64,000 nucleotides of DNA from Litoditis marina (GCA_964036275.1 OZ038435.1:24213581-24277580), one strand, 5' to 3'; shown: positions 1 to 20,000, numbered from the stretch's first letter. The notes: generated by a model not told the origin, from the sequence alone. Numbers and translations: made by a program.

Positions 1-18
1 TCAGGTACTGTATTGCAG

Positions 19-4815
<4,797 letters not shown>

Positions 4816-5497
4816 GGAGAGAGGACAGGTTACAAGTAGTATACAAGTAGACTTATGTAAATCATGTAGAATACAATTATGTATAGTAGATAATTACGTA
4901 TATTTTGATAGATGACAGATGTATAGTTGAATTATATTTTCTCTTCTAGCGATTACAGTTCTTACTATTCATTGATGTATTTGGAAACAAGCAGTACAAA
5001 GTGTTATATATGTACCTACTGTAGTATTTATTAATTTATTCGTGTGTAAGTATTGAATATGAGTTGTGATCTATTAGTTTTTAGGGTGTTTTATCATCTC
5101 GTCCGGTTGTAGTTTGTAATTGTAAAGTCTTAAAACTTGTTTATTGTAGTCGATGAACAGGTATTAAAATCAATGTGTTGTCTTAACATTTTATCAGCAT
5201 GCTGGAGTAAAATAAATGCATATACTTTTCTGAGATCTCTTGACCATTTCACTGTCTCCAGTCTGTTTTCATGTACAAGGTTGTAAACGGCACGTTTCAT
5301 TCAATCAATACAAATTACCCGTAACAACGTAAATACATAAGGTTGTTAAATGCACATGTTATCTAAGATGATTTAAAATGATCACGACCCATGGTACATA
5401 AATGCAGTCTAGTTTATGAAAATACGTGTACTCTGTACTAGATAGTAACTTTGTGTTAATAAGTGTGTGATATCCACATACATTGTTTTTCAGTACT
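4816..5497. other. Convergent 3' intergenic spacer
   Basis: The ALDH gene (+) and the amine receptor gene (-) converge here with 682 bp between stop codons. A forward AATAAA lies at 5211-5216, and TTTATT (AATAAA on the minus strand) occurs near 5035 and 5142, so the two 3' UTRs may overlap. No coding potential is seen. Confidence 0.6.
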
Positions 5498-8400
5498 TCA
5501 GTAATCATTAGAGTTGAGTAGGCAAATCTTCTTGAGAATCTTTTTGAATGCAGCTCGAAAATCTTGTGAGAACACCGTGTAGATGACTGGGTTGAGCGCC
5601 GAGTTCAGGTATCCTGTAACCATTCAGAGTGACGTGCATTCAATAGGTATTGATCGAAGGGATCTATATGGTTTGCACGTGGTTAGGAGTATATAATACC
5701 CTTAAAGAATGATGGTTATGTGGACCAATCCCAACGCTTCCGTCCTTTAAACTGCAAGACATTTTTCAATTGCAGATCAAAGGACCGTTCACACGGGAGT
5801 GGACATAATTGTCCTGCTTTAAGTTTGGACATACGTGAACGCAGGCCGAGTCGCATTCGACCCGTGTCGATGGGCCCGGAACCGAAGTGTTTGTAGTTTG
5901 CTCTGCATCGAGATCAAACTACGGACACAGCAGAACAATGTGCACTAAATTATCTATCCCGCTCTGAGTGACCCCCAGAAGTTTAGGCACAATTGAATGG
6001 TATAAAGTAGGTCGGGCAACCATGGACTTTGGTCATGTGTTAGTTAAATAATGTTAAGACTGATTGATGATGAATCCCCCGTTCCATCAGATCATTTGAA
6101 ATAGTCGTGCGGAATTTAAGGTCTCATATTAGCATAGATATAATGACATCATAGTGGGCGTGGCCTCGTAATTAAACATGTATTTGTATGGATAATAGAT
6201 GAGCCTGGCGGCTCTACTTCTTTTCGAGTGAAAGGCCGCCGGTCAAATTGGGCCAATGACGCGTGTACCAGCCCCGCAGAGTTGCAACATAGTTTGATCT
6301 AGAACTTCCTCGTTAGGGTAGATCATATATTAGTTGTAGTTTGATCAACATGCACAGAACTCAAGTTTTTGTCTCAGCAGAAAAGAGTCTAAACTACAAA
6401 ATGTATGCGAAATAGTTTGAGCTAGAACTTCCTCTTGAAGTGAACAGCATGAAAAGCGGGTGCAGAATAGGATCAGATAGCTGTTGTAGTTTGATCTCGG
6501 TGTACCATAAACAGCTCAATTACCGATAAACGCTCAGGTATTGATCTAACGGTCGTTCTGCTTGCCTCTCGTAGATCGATGCAAGGATAGCAGATTTGGT
6601 AATTCTATTTCGTTCAGCTGTGTTTGTAGTTTTATCACAGTGCATTTGAAGCGCTACTCGCTTCTGCTGTGGTTGGCATATCAATCTACGGCTCAAGCCT
6701 AGTACGTACTGGAAACGTGTGGTATCTTTAGTTTGTGAGCAAAATTGGACCATATAAGGGGCATTTAGGGTGATATAGGGCAATATTTCCATGGTGCATA
6801 TACGTAGAAAGAAGTTGACGTACCCAGCCAGGCGGTGACCATCTCAACTGCGGGTGGAATGGAACATCCACAAATGGGGCGGTAGAGAGACACCAGGAAG
6901 AACGGCGTCCAACAGGCAACGAATGTACCTGAAGATACGAGTTGAGTCTCCGTAATTCCTATGTAGACTGCTACAGTACCCCTGATTTTTTTAATGAGTG
7001 TTTTGAAAATGTAAAATGGTTGAAGATGAAGAGCGAAGTTCATGATTTGTTGATCCGATAGGTGGAATCCTCGAACAGACGATTGATATTGATATTATGT
7101 AAGGATAATACACTAATTCATTATTATTATTATTATTATTATTAATACTATTATTATTATTAGAGTACCGAACCGAAATAAATGGTAACCAATACTAACC
7201 TGTAATGATAGCCAGTGTCCTCCAGGCCTTTCTTTCTCTCTTCGTCTCCGCACTCTCCTTTATTCGTCTCTTCTTTTTGCCACCCACACTCAATGTCTTC
7301 GATTTTGGACCTGCAACAAAATATATGATGGTCTTGGTTCTTATATGAACAGTTCTGTGGTGACGACAAGTAAATATACGCTGTAGACAAACTTTTGAGC
7401 ATCTATCATGAAACCCAGAGATTAACATCTATTTGCTCAGTTCGTTCGAGGAATTGGGCCTAATTATTGGACGTAGGGCGTGACAGTATCTTCACGCACT
7501 ATTATGATCGCGAGACACGCCAAAGTCAACTCCGAACAAACTACAACGGCATCAGGCTACAAACCCAGCGAGTTGAAGTAACATCCACCGTTGAAGACTG
7601 CGTTAGAAAAATCAAACTATAGAACTGAAGAAAAACTATTACTGTCTCGGCGTAATACTGAATTTTTCTGCTACAACAGAAACAGTTGTGTAGTCTTTTA
7701 TTTTTCACCGCTGCTTCATTTTGACTATCGTACCCTGTTGTGTGTATTATAACTTTGTCTCTTGCATGCCTGAAGACACAGTTAGGAATGTAAAACACAA
7801 AAGAATATTCAGCTACAAAAATGCCTGTACAAAATTTGTCCGTTTACTTCATGAGTAATATTTTGTATAATAGTGCCCTTCACTGCTGCGTGCTTCTGAC
7901 TACCGTACCCTGTTGCGTGCTTCTGACTACCGTACCCTGTTGCGTGCTTCTGACTACCGTACCCTGTTGCGTGCTTCTGACTACCGTACCCTGTTGCGTG
8001 CTTCTGACTACCGTACCCTGTTGCGTGTCCAGCTTCGTCTCCTGCGTGCGTTCCTCGCAAACAGTCGCCGTCCGCTCCTCCTCTGACTGCGTGGATGAAG
8101 AGGATTCCGTACGGTTCACCTGAATCAGAAACCGGTTGTCGAACATTGTTTTGAACTAGAACTCGTACACTAAACTTTGGAGCTTTTGCACGGAAAGATA
8201 CAATTTTCTAATGGTTCTTTCGTTTTCCAGTCATTTGAGCGGCGTTTGATATTGGCCGATAATCGTAAGTATTACGGTTTGGTGTTAGAACGTCTCTTTT
8301 CTCCCTTTTAGCATATGTTCTGAGAGTTGGCTCTTTATAAAGAGGGTTTAGTGTATACATTAAACAACGAATTCTTCTCCTTGATCATCTGTGGTTTCTA

Positions 8401-11400
8401 TACCTTTACGCTCCCGTTTTTGGTATCGGAATTTCCGTTTTTGTCCATATCAGTAATGACGACGGCCGGAGGAAGCGGGATCTGAAAGAGAGTAGATAAC
8501 CAATTGAAATTAGTTAAAAGAAGTCACTCAAATGTAAAACAAATACACTATATTACGGATAGTATTCTTTTTTTATGCAAGTAGAACGTGTCACGTGGTA
8601 CTGTTCATCTACAGGTATGCGGTAGACATATCACACAAATTCGAGATCCATGTTCGAGATTACGCCATAATTCACGAGTTCAAACCGAAAAACAGCTAGT
8701 TTACATTATAAAACATCAAGATAGGTCAACATGCATCCTATAAGCTCGCTTCTAAAAGAATGAACCTTATAGAATAGATTCATAATAGATTTTTCCACAT
8801 TCTGTGACACTCCAATTGGGCAATTGAGAGATAAAAAACTGTACCTTTTTGCATTTCTTCGAGATGAGCGGAGTCTTCCGCTCGTCCTTCTTGTCTGGCG
8901 GGGGGCGGATGACCGTGCGACGGTCACGCTCCCGCTTGAATCTACAAATTTCAAGGTAATTTGTATTCTCGTTTTGATCCTCGACCGAACTTAGGAGTGT
9001 TCCTGTCATACCCCAATCTACGTGCCGATATAGCAAGTGTGCACTTTATCAGCGAGTTTTTTCTTCAAAATTCTGATGTGCATGTGATAAGTAACTAAGC
9101 GATTGATAAAATCAACTTCAACTTTTTGCCCGAAAGTAGAAAGCGAAGAATCCCAGAAATAAAGTCGAGACCCTCCTTATACGTGATTTCGTTTTGATAA
9201 AATGTTTGGTTTCGATTTCAAGAAAAACATAGTTTGTTATTCTTGTTTTGGCCTGATTTTCGTAATTGCTCATTACCGCATCATATTGAATCAACAGCGG
9301 AATAATGACTAATCGCGTGGAATAAATTGAGCCCGAACGTCAGTAGAGGTGATGACAAACTTTTGAAAAGTTGCTTTTCAAATTCCAGGTATTCCAAGTG
9401 ATTCGTTGGTGGGAGGTAGTACTACAGATTATGCAAAATTCTAGTGGAAGTTTTCCAAGAAAAATGTGAAGAAATAGACAAAAGAAGGATTTCGCCAGAG
9501 AACATTCATGGTTTCCACTGTTCTCCACACATTTCAGGTGAAAAAAACTTACACGTTCAAAATTTCTTTCGAAAAGAGAAAATCCACCTTTTTTTGGCGG
9601 CTCGCATGATTTTCCAGTAGACCCCAATTATGGCTATCAGAGGAATGTAGAACGCGGTCGCTGTAGAGAAAACCTGGAAAACCAAGGTAGAGCAAAGTGG
9701 TACGATGACAAACTAGTATTGACCTACACCGCGAACAATTTTCAGTCAACGGCTCAGACATTTTTGTAGCTTCCTCGAGAGTTTGCAGATCAAAAAGTTG
9801 CTCAGACTGTCTCTGGTCTCATTGACCTAACTGTTCTCTTGCTTCTGAAGACTGCTCATCGCGGAAGATTGGTGTAAGTATTCCTGCACATCTTATGAAT
9901 ACCTTGATTCCCAGGCCAGACCATTACAATACTCAATTTGACTCACTGGATACGTACAAATAACAACTGGAACCCCTAATTAGAAAGTCTTGAAAAGTCT
10001 TGTTGGAGGAATCAATGTAGAGATGACAAGCATGCCCCCATGCGCTTGTAGCTTGAAGTTATTGCTGATACTGTTAGTCATTTGAACAGTCACGTGAAAC
10101 ATGTTAAACACAGCAGAACTAAGAAACGTGCAATTACAAAGTGTACGATTTCTCATAGAATGCTAACTTTACGTGAATTATCAATTCACTTCTAGTATGC
10201 AAGACATTTGGCTGTGATTTCCACTCAAAAGTGCGCCCAGTTCAAAGAATCGAACGCGTGACTTTTTCGTTGTTGGTCTGCAATCAACCTGCTGCACCAC
10301 TTCAGCCCAACTTATGCCTCCGGCAATATTGTTTCTGCTCGCTATAATTGCCGGTCTAAATTGCTACTTTGGCCCCGAAATGACGAGACCACCGGGTACG
10401 AAAACAAAAACGCGGTTCATACCCTTAAATTGGTCCCCAGACGGCAGTTAGCATGAAACAATTGACCGCGAAAAACCGCGTATGATATATTTGTCTCTGG
10501 ACAGCACTTTGTGGGCAAAAAGTCATGTCACCAAACGGTCATAAAGTTGAGAAGCAAAAAACAGCTGCGATCTAGAACTGGAACTTTCGACTGTATCCGA
10601 GCGCCTCTAATTCAATACTTCAAATGTAAGTTGGTTGACTGGATTTTTCGTTTTCAAAACTTGATTCCGAACTAGAGCAAACTCAAAGTGAATCGGTCAA
10701 TATAAATTGTATTAAAACATTTGTGACCTCTTATGAGTGTTACTTTGCACACTTTATAATGTACTCCTCACAATTGGACTAGGTTGTGTCTGAAAAAGGA
10801 TCCCCGATTTCTACTGCAAAAGTTGGTCGTGATAAAATAGAGACAAGAATCAGTTAATAGTTATACTTTTCCGGACATGTGCGAGAATAGATCGACCTGT
10901 TAGTCTAAAATAGGACTGCGTGGCCGGAAATTCGACTAGATCAGAAGAGAGCACAAAATGGGAAAGAGCGTGATAACCATCGTTTCCCTATGTTGCAAGT
11001 ATGAGGTGTTCGTGGGGTCTGATGTGGTCTGCTAATAGATTTCTGATCCTTTTAAGATGGCTGTCGGCACAATATTCATTAGTAAAATAAACAGTCGCAT
11101 AAAAAGGGAAAACACATATAGTCTGTTCCACCAACTTATAACCTTCTACAGTAATCTGCTATCTCTTCCAGGTCAAAGTTTACTATATTAGCGTATCCAG
11201 AAATCCTCAAAATCTTCAATATGTCTTTTACATGTTTACTACTACTGACTCTGAAAATTTAAAACCAAACTAATGACTTTTTCATTAGAAAACACCCCCT
11301 TGAAAAATTGACGGATTACTGTAGGAGTACATCGATTGGTGAAACAGACTATAGGAAATGCTGTTTCTCCCACGTTTTACGTGACTATTTTTCTGAAGAA

Positions 11401-13934
11401 GTGAAGTACATGAAACTGCGAAATGTTTCTAACATCCAAATATACAAGCTTTTTGTTTTCAAGATACCCTTTTGAGAAACGGCAGGTTTTTCACAGTAGT
11501 AGAAGGTCACGTATGTGTAACTCGGCCCCTCCGATCTACAGACCAAGTATTTTGTCTTCCTGCTACTCAGTTGAAGATGTTGTTTTTCTCTCCCAAACAC
11601 TACAAGTTTTTGTGACGACAACCAGCGGATTAAAGTGAATTACAGCCAATCTGTCAGCTAAGTAGTCTTCAATTGAAAACAAGATAAACATCCTTTCTCC
11701 TTTTTTGGAAAACACTCTAACAAATGGTGAATTTCAAGTTTGCGATTAATGCACACAATTTTCTCGCATACGCAAAAATGAAGGGTACGGCTTAAAGTAA
11801 CGGAAAATTTTGAACGTTGATAATCTCAGAGCCAAATTTGAGCCAAAATTTCAATTTCGACATTCTGTCTTCAAAACTGGGATAAGTTTTCATGTATGAT
11901 GTGCTAGTGCCGAAGCGTTATCTGCGTCTCTCCAATTCTAGGTATCTCTCAGCGTACTCTGACCCGGTTAGTTGAACTCTCTCGCTGCCGCTGCTTTTGT
12001 TCACGCGCCTTTCACGTTTGGTGTTTGATCTGAGTGTTTGGTCATTTTTGGAAAGAGGCCAAATTTAGGGGCAGCTACTCCCCTTTAATTGTTCTACTCG
12101 TCCGTCTTTTATACTCCAAATTACTCTCTTCCGGTCGATTTTTGATGAGTGTCGGGGAAAATGTTTCGCGTTCCTCATGAATTCCGCCTGATTAGTAGAC
12201 TTTTTCTGCTAATCACAATCTTTTCAGGTTTTCGCGGGGTCCTGTGTAGTTCATAGGAAGTACGTAATCGGGTCTTACTTGAGAGGGTGACAAAATGAAC
12301 TCTAACGAAGGAGTTGCAAAAACACCGACGATTAGTTTTGAGTTTGCACAAACGTTATGAAACACAGAAATACATTAAAGCAGGACGATTATGTGGACCA
12401 ATCCCGTGACATCGGTCCTTTAAACTGAAAAATGTATTGCAGTTTGAAGGACTGAAGCGTTGGGATTGGACCACATAATCGTCCTTCTTTTAAAGGATTT
12501 TACGAAAAAGATAAATTCTCACCTGATAGCTGATCTGTTGACTGATGAGACATGTGTGTTGCTTCTGCACACGATCCTCAAACCCGTCATCCTATAACGG
12601 AAATGTACTGTTAGTAAATCGCACAGTCACGCGAAACATGTTGAACACAGCAGGACTTAGAAACGTACCATGAAAAAGTGCGCGTTATCTCCTTAGAATG
12701 CTAACTTTACGTGACTATCCAGTTTACTCTCAGTATAGTCAAGTCCTCAAATCGTATCGAAAAGTATCGAAAAGACTCGGAATCCAAGTTTGGAAAAAAT
12801 AGAATAAAAATAAGAAGAGGTGAAAACCGAACGGCAAAGTTTCTAACTTCATTCACACAGCAGAACCAAGCAATACCGTTTAGGCTGCCCCTGTACACGT
12901 CTTTCACGTAAGTTTTGTAACGGGGCGGGTTATGTAACCATTTCAAATAAAAAACGTACCTTCCAGCCGGCAAATGGGGCGAGACTAATCAATAATGACG
13001 TCATCCATACAACTGCCAGCATCAGGGTGATCCGCCGCGGCGTCCTATTCTGTACATAGGAAATATCCGTAATCGACCAGTACCTGAATGTTTGATTAAT
13101 CAATAATTGTACATATAACTAAATATTACATATTTTTCAATCAACATTACTATCTACGACGTACCATGTTGGAATTGATTTTGCCTCTAGCAAACTAGAG
13201 CTGAAAGGAACATAACTTTTCGAAGTTTTCCGATTTTTCACGCCATGCCTTCACAAATGCATCGCGTTTCTGCTAAGTTGTACCTCTCATGAGGAACTTT
13301 TCACGCAGGGTAGAATAGATTCTTCTCCAAGACACTCTTTGTATGAACTTTACAAAGTTTACAATACTTTACAATCTACTTGCCATAAACGTATTAGGCT
13401 GAACTCTAACCTATCGAGAGCTATGGCGACCAGATGCAGAATGGAGGCCGTGCAGACGAGGACATCTACAGATATCCAGAAGTCACAGAGAACTACGCCG
13501 AGGCGCCAGGCGCCAGCGATGGTGGACCAGGCGCCAAGTGGCGTCACTATCACACCAACCTAAAAATTGATACTGCATTTCGACAGGTTTATTGGTTGTT
13601 CGATCGAATGATTTGTTTCAGCACGAGTATTGGCATTGCAGTGACGGAAAGTCTACTATTCAACAGTACACATAAACTGTGTTCTGCTTTGGTCTTTGGT
13701 CCAATAAGCTTTCTCCTTTCTCATGTTTTGTGATCTTTTCATTTACTTCCAGTGGAAATGTAAGTTCCCCGAACCCCTAATCGCCAGCCGAAATTTGCCG
13801 TGGAGCAGAAATTTGTCCACGGAGCTTCTTTTCATCGTATGATCAACTCAAGGGTGAATGAGAGTGCAGAAGTAATCACTTTAGTGTGCAAGCGGAGATG
13901 TCATACGGCAGTTTTGAATGATTTGGGACGAAAA

Positions 13935-14006
<72 letters not shown>

Positions 14007-14007
14007 T

Positions 14008-14064
<57 letters not shown>

Positions 14065-16994
14065 GGGGGGGGGGGAGATTGAAAGAAAGACATAGAAAGA
14101 AAGAAAGAAGTAGACAGAGAAAGACAGTGAGAGATGAAGAGAGAGAATGAGGGAAAGGTGGGATAGAGAAGTGGAAATGGGTGGGAAAAGTTAGAACTAA
14201 CTTTTGATGAAATTAATAGGTTTCACGTAGGTATTCACTCGGCTACCGGGAGGTTTACAACTAATTTTAAGGTGAGATATGTTTCCCACGTTTTCCACGT
14301 GGGTGGTTCGTCTAGCGTGTCTGCGCGCTCTGCTTTGCCATACTCTCTGCTGGTCTCTAACCTTGTTTGGCGGTTGGGGAGGAAATGGATGAAATGTGCG
14401 ATGATTCGAGCACATCTCGATAACAAATCCCCTCGGATTCGTCTTGCACAACTGAGATTGGAAGAAGAAAGAATAGAGCAGAAAAAGAGAGGGATGAGAT
14501 TGAAAGATAAATGAGAGACTCAGAGATACAGAGAAGAAGAGGAAGAGAGAGAGGGAGGGAGAGAAAGAAAGAGATGTAATTACTCTGCTAAGCTGCTCGC
14601 AACAGTTCGTGCTGAGCACAACACATGACACAGTTGGATCAAGGAACATCCTAATGAGCCCAGTTAGCATTTACTCGACCTTTCAGCTATTCCTCGATTT
14701 GCAGTTGGCTTAGTTATGGGGATAAGAGGATGAGCCCTGGCAGCACCGCCGCATATTGTTCTTAGTTCTCTGAACTCATATCTCTCGGATTACGTTGTTC
14801 GAAGTCATATACTGTGCTATTAATACTTGTGCGAGAGTTGGGTGCATTGAATGTCAGCATTAGTATCCGAAATTCACAGCTCTGAAGTTAAAAACCGAGT
14901 TGTTTACCAAGGTTCGCCCACCAAATTGGTCACTAGTTGATATCAAATTGTGAAATCAAAGTTTTGTGCACAATTGTGCACCGAGTTCTTGGTAAACTGT
15001 CTAAACCTTGATTTACAACTTGGGTTTTTGGCGAACCTTGGTAAACAACTAGGTTTCTAACTTCAGAGAGAGAGTGACCTAATCTTTGATATCGGTACAC
15101 GCTAAATAATCTATGAACTTTGATCAAATAGCCATGGGACGGACTACAAACATAGTGGGAAAGGGCAGTAAACATACATCATGAAGGCTTACTCTAGAAA
15201 AGTGAACTTAATAATCTGTTGTTCTTTCTGCAAGAGTTGCGTACATTGAACGTCAATGTCAAAAAAATAGGAAAAAAAGAATAGACGTAATTAGTAAGTT
15301 TCGCAAGTGCTCTCCCTGATTCTTGAATCATTGTACATGAGAGTTTTTTTTTACCTAAAACTTAGTTGGAAATCAGGCTCACTTCAAAAATTCAAGTATA
15401 CTAGAGGATAGTGCGTTCCGTCCTAGTAAAAAGCTGGTCTAACTTGATTATGTATACTGTTAGTAAATTGCATAGTCACGTGAAACATGTTGCAGCAGAA
15501 CTCAGAAACGTGCAATGGCAAAGTGCACGATTCCTCATTAGAAGGCTAACTTTTCGAGACTTTTTAATTTAATTTACTTCTAGTGTACACACGTCTCTAG
15601 ATTTGTCGTTAGTTTAGCACACACATAATTTTGTTTTGAGCTTTCGATGGAGGGGCGCATTCAATCGTCACACCAATTACCTTATGTAACCAAACGGAAA
15701 AAGCGGAGGACTGCTTCCAACCAAACGCCGAATTAACAATATTTCATGAAATGGACATTTTTTCACAACAAAGATTTTTAATAGAAACTTTCAATTGTAT
15801 AGGGGTCGCTCCAAGTAACCAAAAACTCTAGTTTTAATATGCTCTAATGTGCTTGTAGTTTGATCATCGGTGTAGTTGTGGTGTACTTAAAAGGCCGTGC
15901 TTGCTTCACAGCTCAGAATACAACTCCAGTTTTGGTAAATGGCGATTTCTAGATTTCTAGCGTTTGTCAGCAGGTTGACGAACTTCACAAACAGTGTTGA
16001 ACAAGATGACATTCGTTCCTAGAGAATGATTAAAACTTCCGGAAGGAAATGTTTTTTAAAGGTAATCGAGCCAGCAGCTTGCCCTCAATTCATTAGTGTT
16101 TGTCAAACCCCACAGGATTGCTAATAGACTACATAGTTTCACGTCATCGTTTCACGTAGAACCATGCAAATGAAGATCAGACATATCGAATCAATGCGAT
16201 GCTTTCTCCACTATTGACGCCGACGCAGAGTGTCGAGATAAAAAGTATAAATGAGGCTCAGACAATTGTCCCTTAATGAAATATGCGTTTTCCGAGTCTA
16301 GTAACCCTAAAGTTGAACGAGCTTCCTCAGGTTCCCTGCCCGGCTAAGTGTGGTCCTTGTTCGCCGCGTCGCGCGACTCGCCGCGACGCGGCTGATCCCC
16401 CTTCTTTAAGCCGTCCCGGCTCTCATCCAAACGAGATTACACGCGGAGCCAACGAGCCTGATTTGCCGAAAAAGAGCAGAGGAATCAAATCTTCGATGAA
16501 AACGGACAAAAGACCATGTGCACTGCTCGGCTTCAACGACAACCGCCATTCAAAACGAATTGGCGCGAATCTTAAACTAATTTTCCTAGGGAATTAGTCG
16601 TTATTGAAAGTGTTGCAGCAAAGTTCAAAGATTCGACTTTGTTCGAATTCTATCGGACGACCGACAACTGTCGTTCGGCTAGTGAAGCGAAATTCAATCA
16701 AATTCAACTCTCACAAAATACAGCCAAAAAGCAATGGAAACGTAAAAATTTGTAAACCGTGAGTTCTCAATTTTTATTACAAATTTATGTGGGTGGAATA
16801 ATTTGGAATTCCGTTAATCTCGCCCTAGTTCAACTACACAACAATAGCTGGGGCCAGCCGGGAATCGTCATTATATTTGGCAGGAATTCAATTGACGCGA
16901 TACACACGGCATAGAATATGAACTCTCTAGTTCTATGTCTTCTTTGTTCATCTCTCCCCCCCCCCCCCTCTCTCTCACTCACCATCTCCCTCTT

Positions 16995-17054
<60 letters not shown>

Positions 17055-20000
17055 AACCAAATTCAACACGACGGATTTCAAAGGATTATGCGGGAAAAGT
17101 TAACCAACATCAGTAATTATCAATTTCGAACGCGTGGGAACAGAAATGATTAGGAAAACGGATGTTTGGAAGGACTTCAATGCGAACCCAATTCGGCCCG
17201 AAATGAATACATTTCTAATTTGTTTTTCAAGAAAGTTTCCATTTCAGCTTGAAACGTGCTTATTGATTATCAAAGCTAGTTCAGCAGTTCGGCGTAGTAC
17301 AAGCAGAGAGGAGGCCCTTATACTGTTGGTCTATTGCAGAGTCACGTGAAACATGTTAAACACAGCAGAACTCAAAAACGTGCAATGACAAGGTGCACGA
17401 TGCCTCATTAGAATGCTAAGTTCACGTGACTATTCAATTTACTTCTAGTATATGAGCAACGCGAGAGAATCCAGACTTCAGCTGTCCCTACTTTCTGTTT
17501 CTCTGACATATCTTCGACCAAGAGTCGAATGTGGATTATTAGATTAGCTGTTGTTTTCACGAATTCGGCCATGCATAAAATCATTCGGAGCACGCATTGC
17601 TGTTTTCAATTATGTAAGAATGACGAACGTAGAAGAAATGATGAGTAGAATGAGACAATATCAGAATTCACACACATATTTGAGACAAAAGCGTTCGTTG
17701 AAATTTAGACCTCAGATTACAACGGTTCTCTGTTCACTACAATTGCGCAAGATTCAATACAAGAACGGGGAGGTTGATTCAAGTTCGTCTCAGATCTCCT
17801 TCACAGAGAAGTAGTCATTTACCGTGAAATAAGCGAAAAGTTGTCAAAGTTTTTTTTAAGGTTTCATGACTTCTCTGAATAATTCTGAATGTATGAGAAA
17901 TTGATGAAAACGAACTTTGCATTTTGTTTGGGCAATTCGAAATGCTCAAATGAACCCCAATCGACGTACATTTCAGGAGTAGAACTGGATTTGAATTGTA
18001 CCCAACCCAAGAAGCTAGATGCTCCCTTCCAATCGCGCGCAGCGCGAAGCGCTGTGCGAGATTTGTCTTTGGTCCGGCTAATGCGCGCCTCCGTTTTTTT
18101 AGTTTTCCCATAAAAAGGCTGAAATTTGCAAAACAGAACTTTTACAAACTGGGGAAGTTTCTACAGCATAATCGCAAAGTGTGCCCCAAATTTTATCGAA
18201 ATCGGTTGAGTTCGAGCCAAGTTATGAAGTTTTCGCTTCATGAAGAGCGCCAACTTCCGTCGTGTGTGGGTGTGTGGGTTGTGACAAGGGAAAATTCCCA
18301 GTTAAAGGGTTTCTACTGAATCGATTTTGTTGAAAGTTGTGGAAGACATGTGATACCTACTCAAACCCTGGCGGACCAAAAAAAATTTGCAAAAAAATTG
18401 TTTTAATCAAAGTTATAGACATTTTTCGAAAAGTGTCTGCGTCTCTCCATTCAGCACGCTCTCTCACTCTCTCTGTCCGGTCGATAACTCAAACTGTACT
18501 GTAACGTAGAGAAACAATTACCGATTTGCTTGAAAATTGAAATATGATGCCAACGTGCAATTTGTTTGAATCTGAAGTATTGTATTTCTGACGTCCTTCA
18601 GGATTCTGGAGACCAGATGACGTCATTTTTGAAAAGTGCAAAGTTGACGTCACATATATTTTCAAATGATGGTAATATCTTAGAAAGGGTCAACTAACGG
18701 TGAAACTCAATCTAAGAGTGACGTATTCTGGGATTCTGGAGACCAGATGACGTCATTTTTGAAAAGTGCAAAGTTGACGTCAGATATATTTTCAAATGGT
18801 GAAAATATCTTAAAAATGGTATATTAACGATGAAACTTTGTCTAAATATGACGTATTCTGAAATTCAGAAGGCCAGATGACGTCAACTTTTAAAAAAATT
18901 GACGTGAAATATATTTTCAAATGCTAAAAATATCTTAAAAATGGTATATTAACGATGAAACTTTGTCTAAATATGACGTATTCTGGAATTCAGAAGGCCA
19001 GATGACGTCAACTTTTAAAAAAATTGGCGTCACATATATTTTCAAATGCTGAAAATATCTTAAAAATGGTATATTAACGATGAAACTTTGTCTAAATATG
19101 ACGTATTCTGGGATTCGAAAGGGCAGACGAAGTAGGTTTTTAGAACTGCAATGTTGACGTCATATTTTTTCGAATGATGGTAATTCTTGACAAGTGGTTC
19201 ATTGAGAAAACAGTTTTATCTGCACCGTACAGATCAAACTACATACCTACGGCATGTATACAAAAAGAGAAAAATTCATGAAAAAGTGGGGGCCCAACGA
19301 CTGTGAGATTTGTCTTCTGCTGTGCGCCCCTTAGACAGCTACTCTCAAATGGAGCAGCTACTGCTACAAAAACCGAAAAATAATAATATACTCAAGTATA
19401 ACTGTTCATCACAAACATACAAAAGTCGTAAAATATTTTTTCAAACCTGTAAACTAGAATCTACAAATCACAGATGTTAACTCAACGTAGTCAATTGTAA
19501 ATTTTCTGGTGTTGCGGACAAAGGTTTGCAGTTTTTTGTCGTTACTTCAACTCTAGGTGCTACGCTTGTCATATTATTCAACAGTTGTTCTCTCATTCGC
19601 AGCTGTGATTTGTAGATTCTAGTTTACAGGTTTGAAAAAATATTTTACGACTTTTGTATGTTTGTGATGAACAGTTATACTTGAGTATATTATTATTTTT
19701 CGGTTTTTGTAGCAGTAGCTGCTCCATTTGAGAGTAGCTGTCTGAGCGGCGCACAGCAGAAGACAAATCTCACAGTCGTTGGGCCCCCACTTTTTCATGA
19801 ATTTACACTGTTGCCATGACTAACCATAATACCTGGGGCTATTATTCTTGCTCGCTTCCGATGTTTGACGGAATGTCACCAAAAATTATCTTCCTGGTTG
19901 TAAACGCAGGGCAGAAAGTTTGTAGTGTCGTATTTATTTGAAACAAGAGTTTTTGGCTAGATAGTTTGAGTGTCTTCAACTTTTTAGTTTTTAGTTTATG

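Noticed and set aside
7888..8027. Minisatellite considered as a CRISPR-like array
   Set aside because: Units are contiguous with no spacers, and the context is a eukaryotic gene.
7821..8123. Plus-strand frame with VLLTTVPCC repeats
   Set aside because: It is the antisense reading of the receptor minisatellite exon.
16283..16597. 104-codon plus-strand frame over a GC-rich patch
   Set aside because: The GC-rich part is a CGCG palindrome resembling patches at 18030 and 53235; no motif or exon structure supports a gene.
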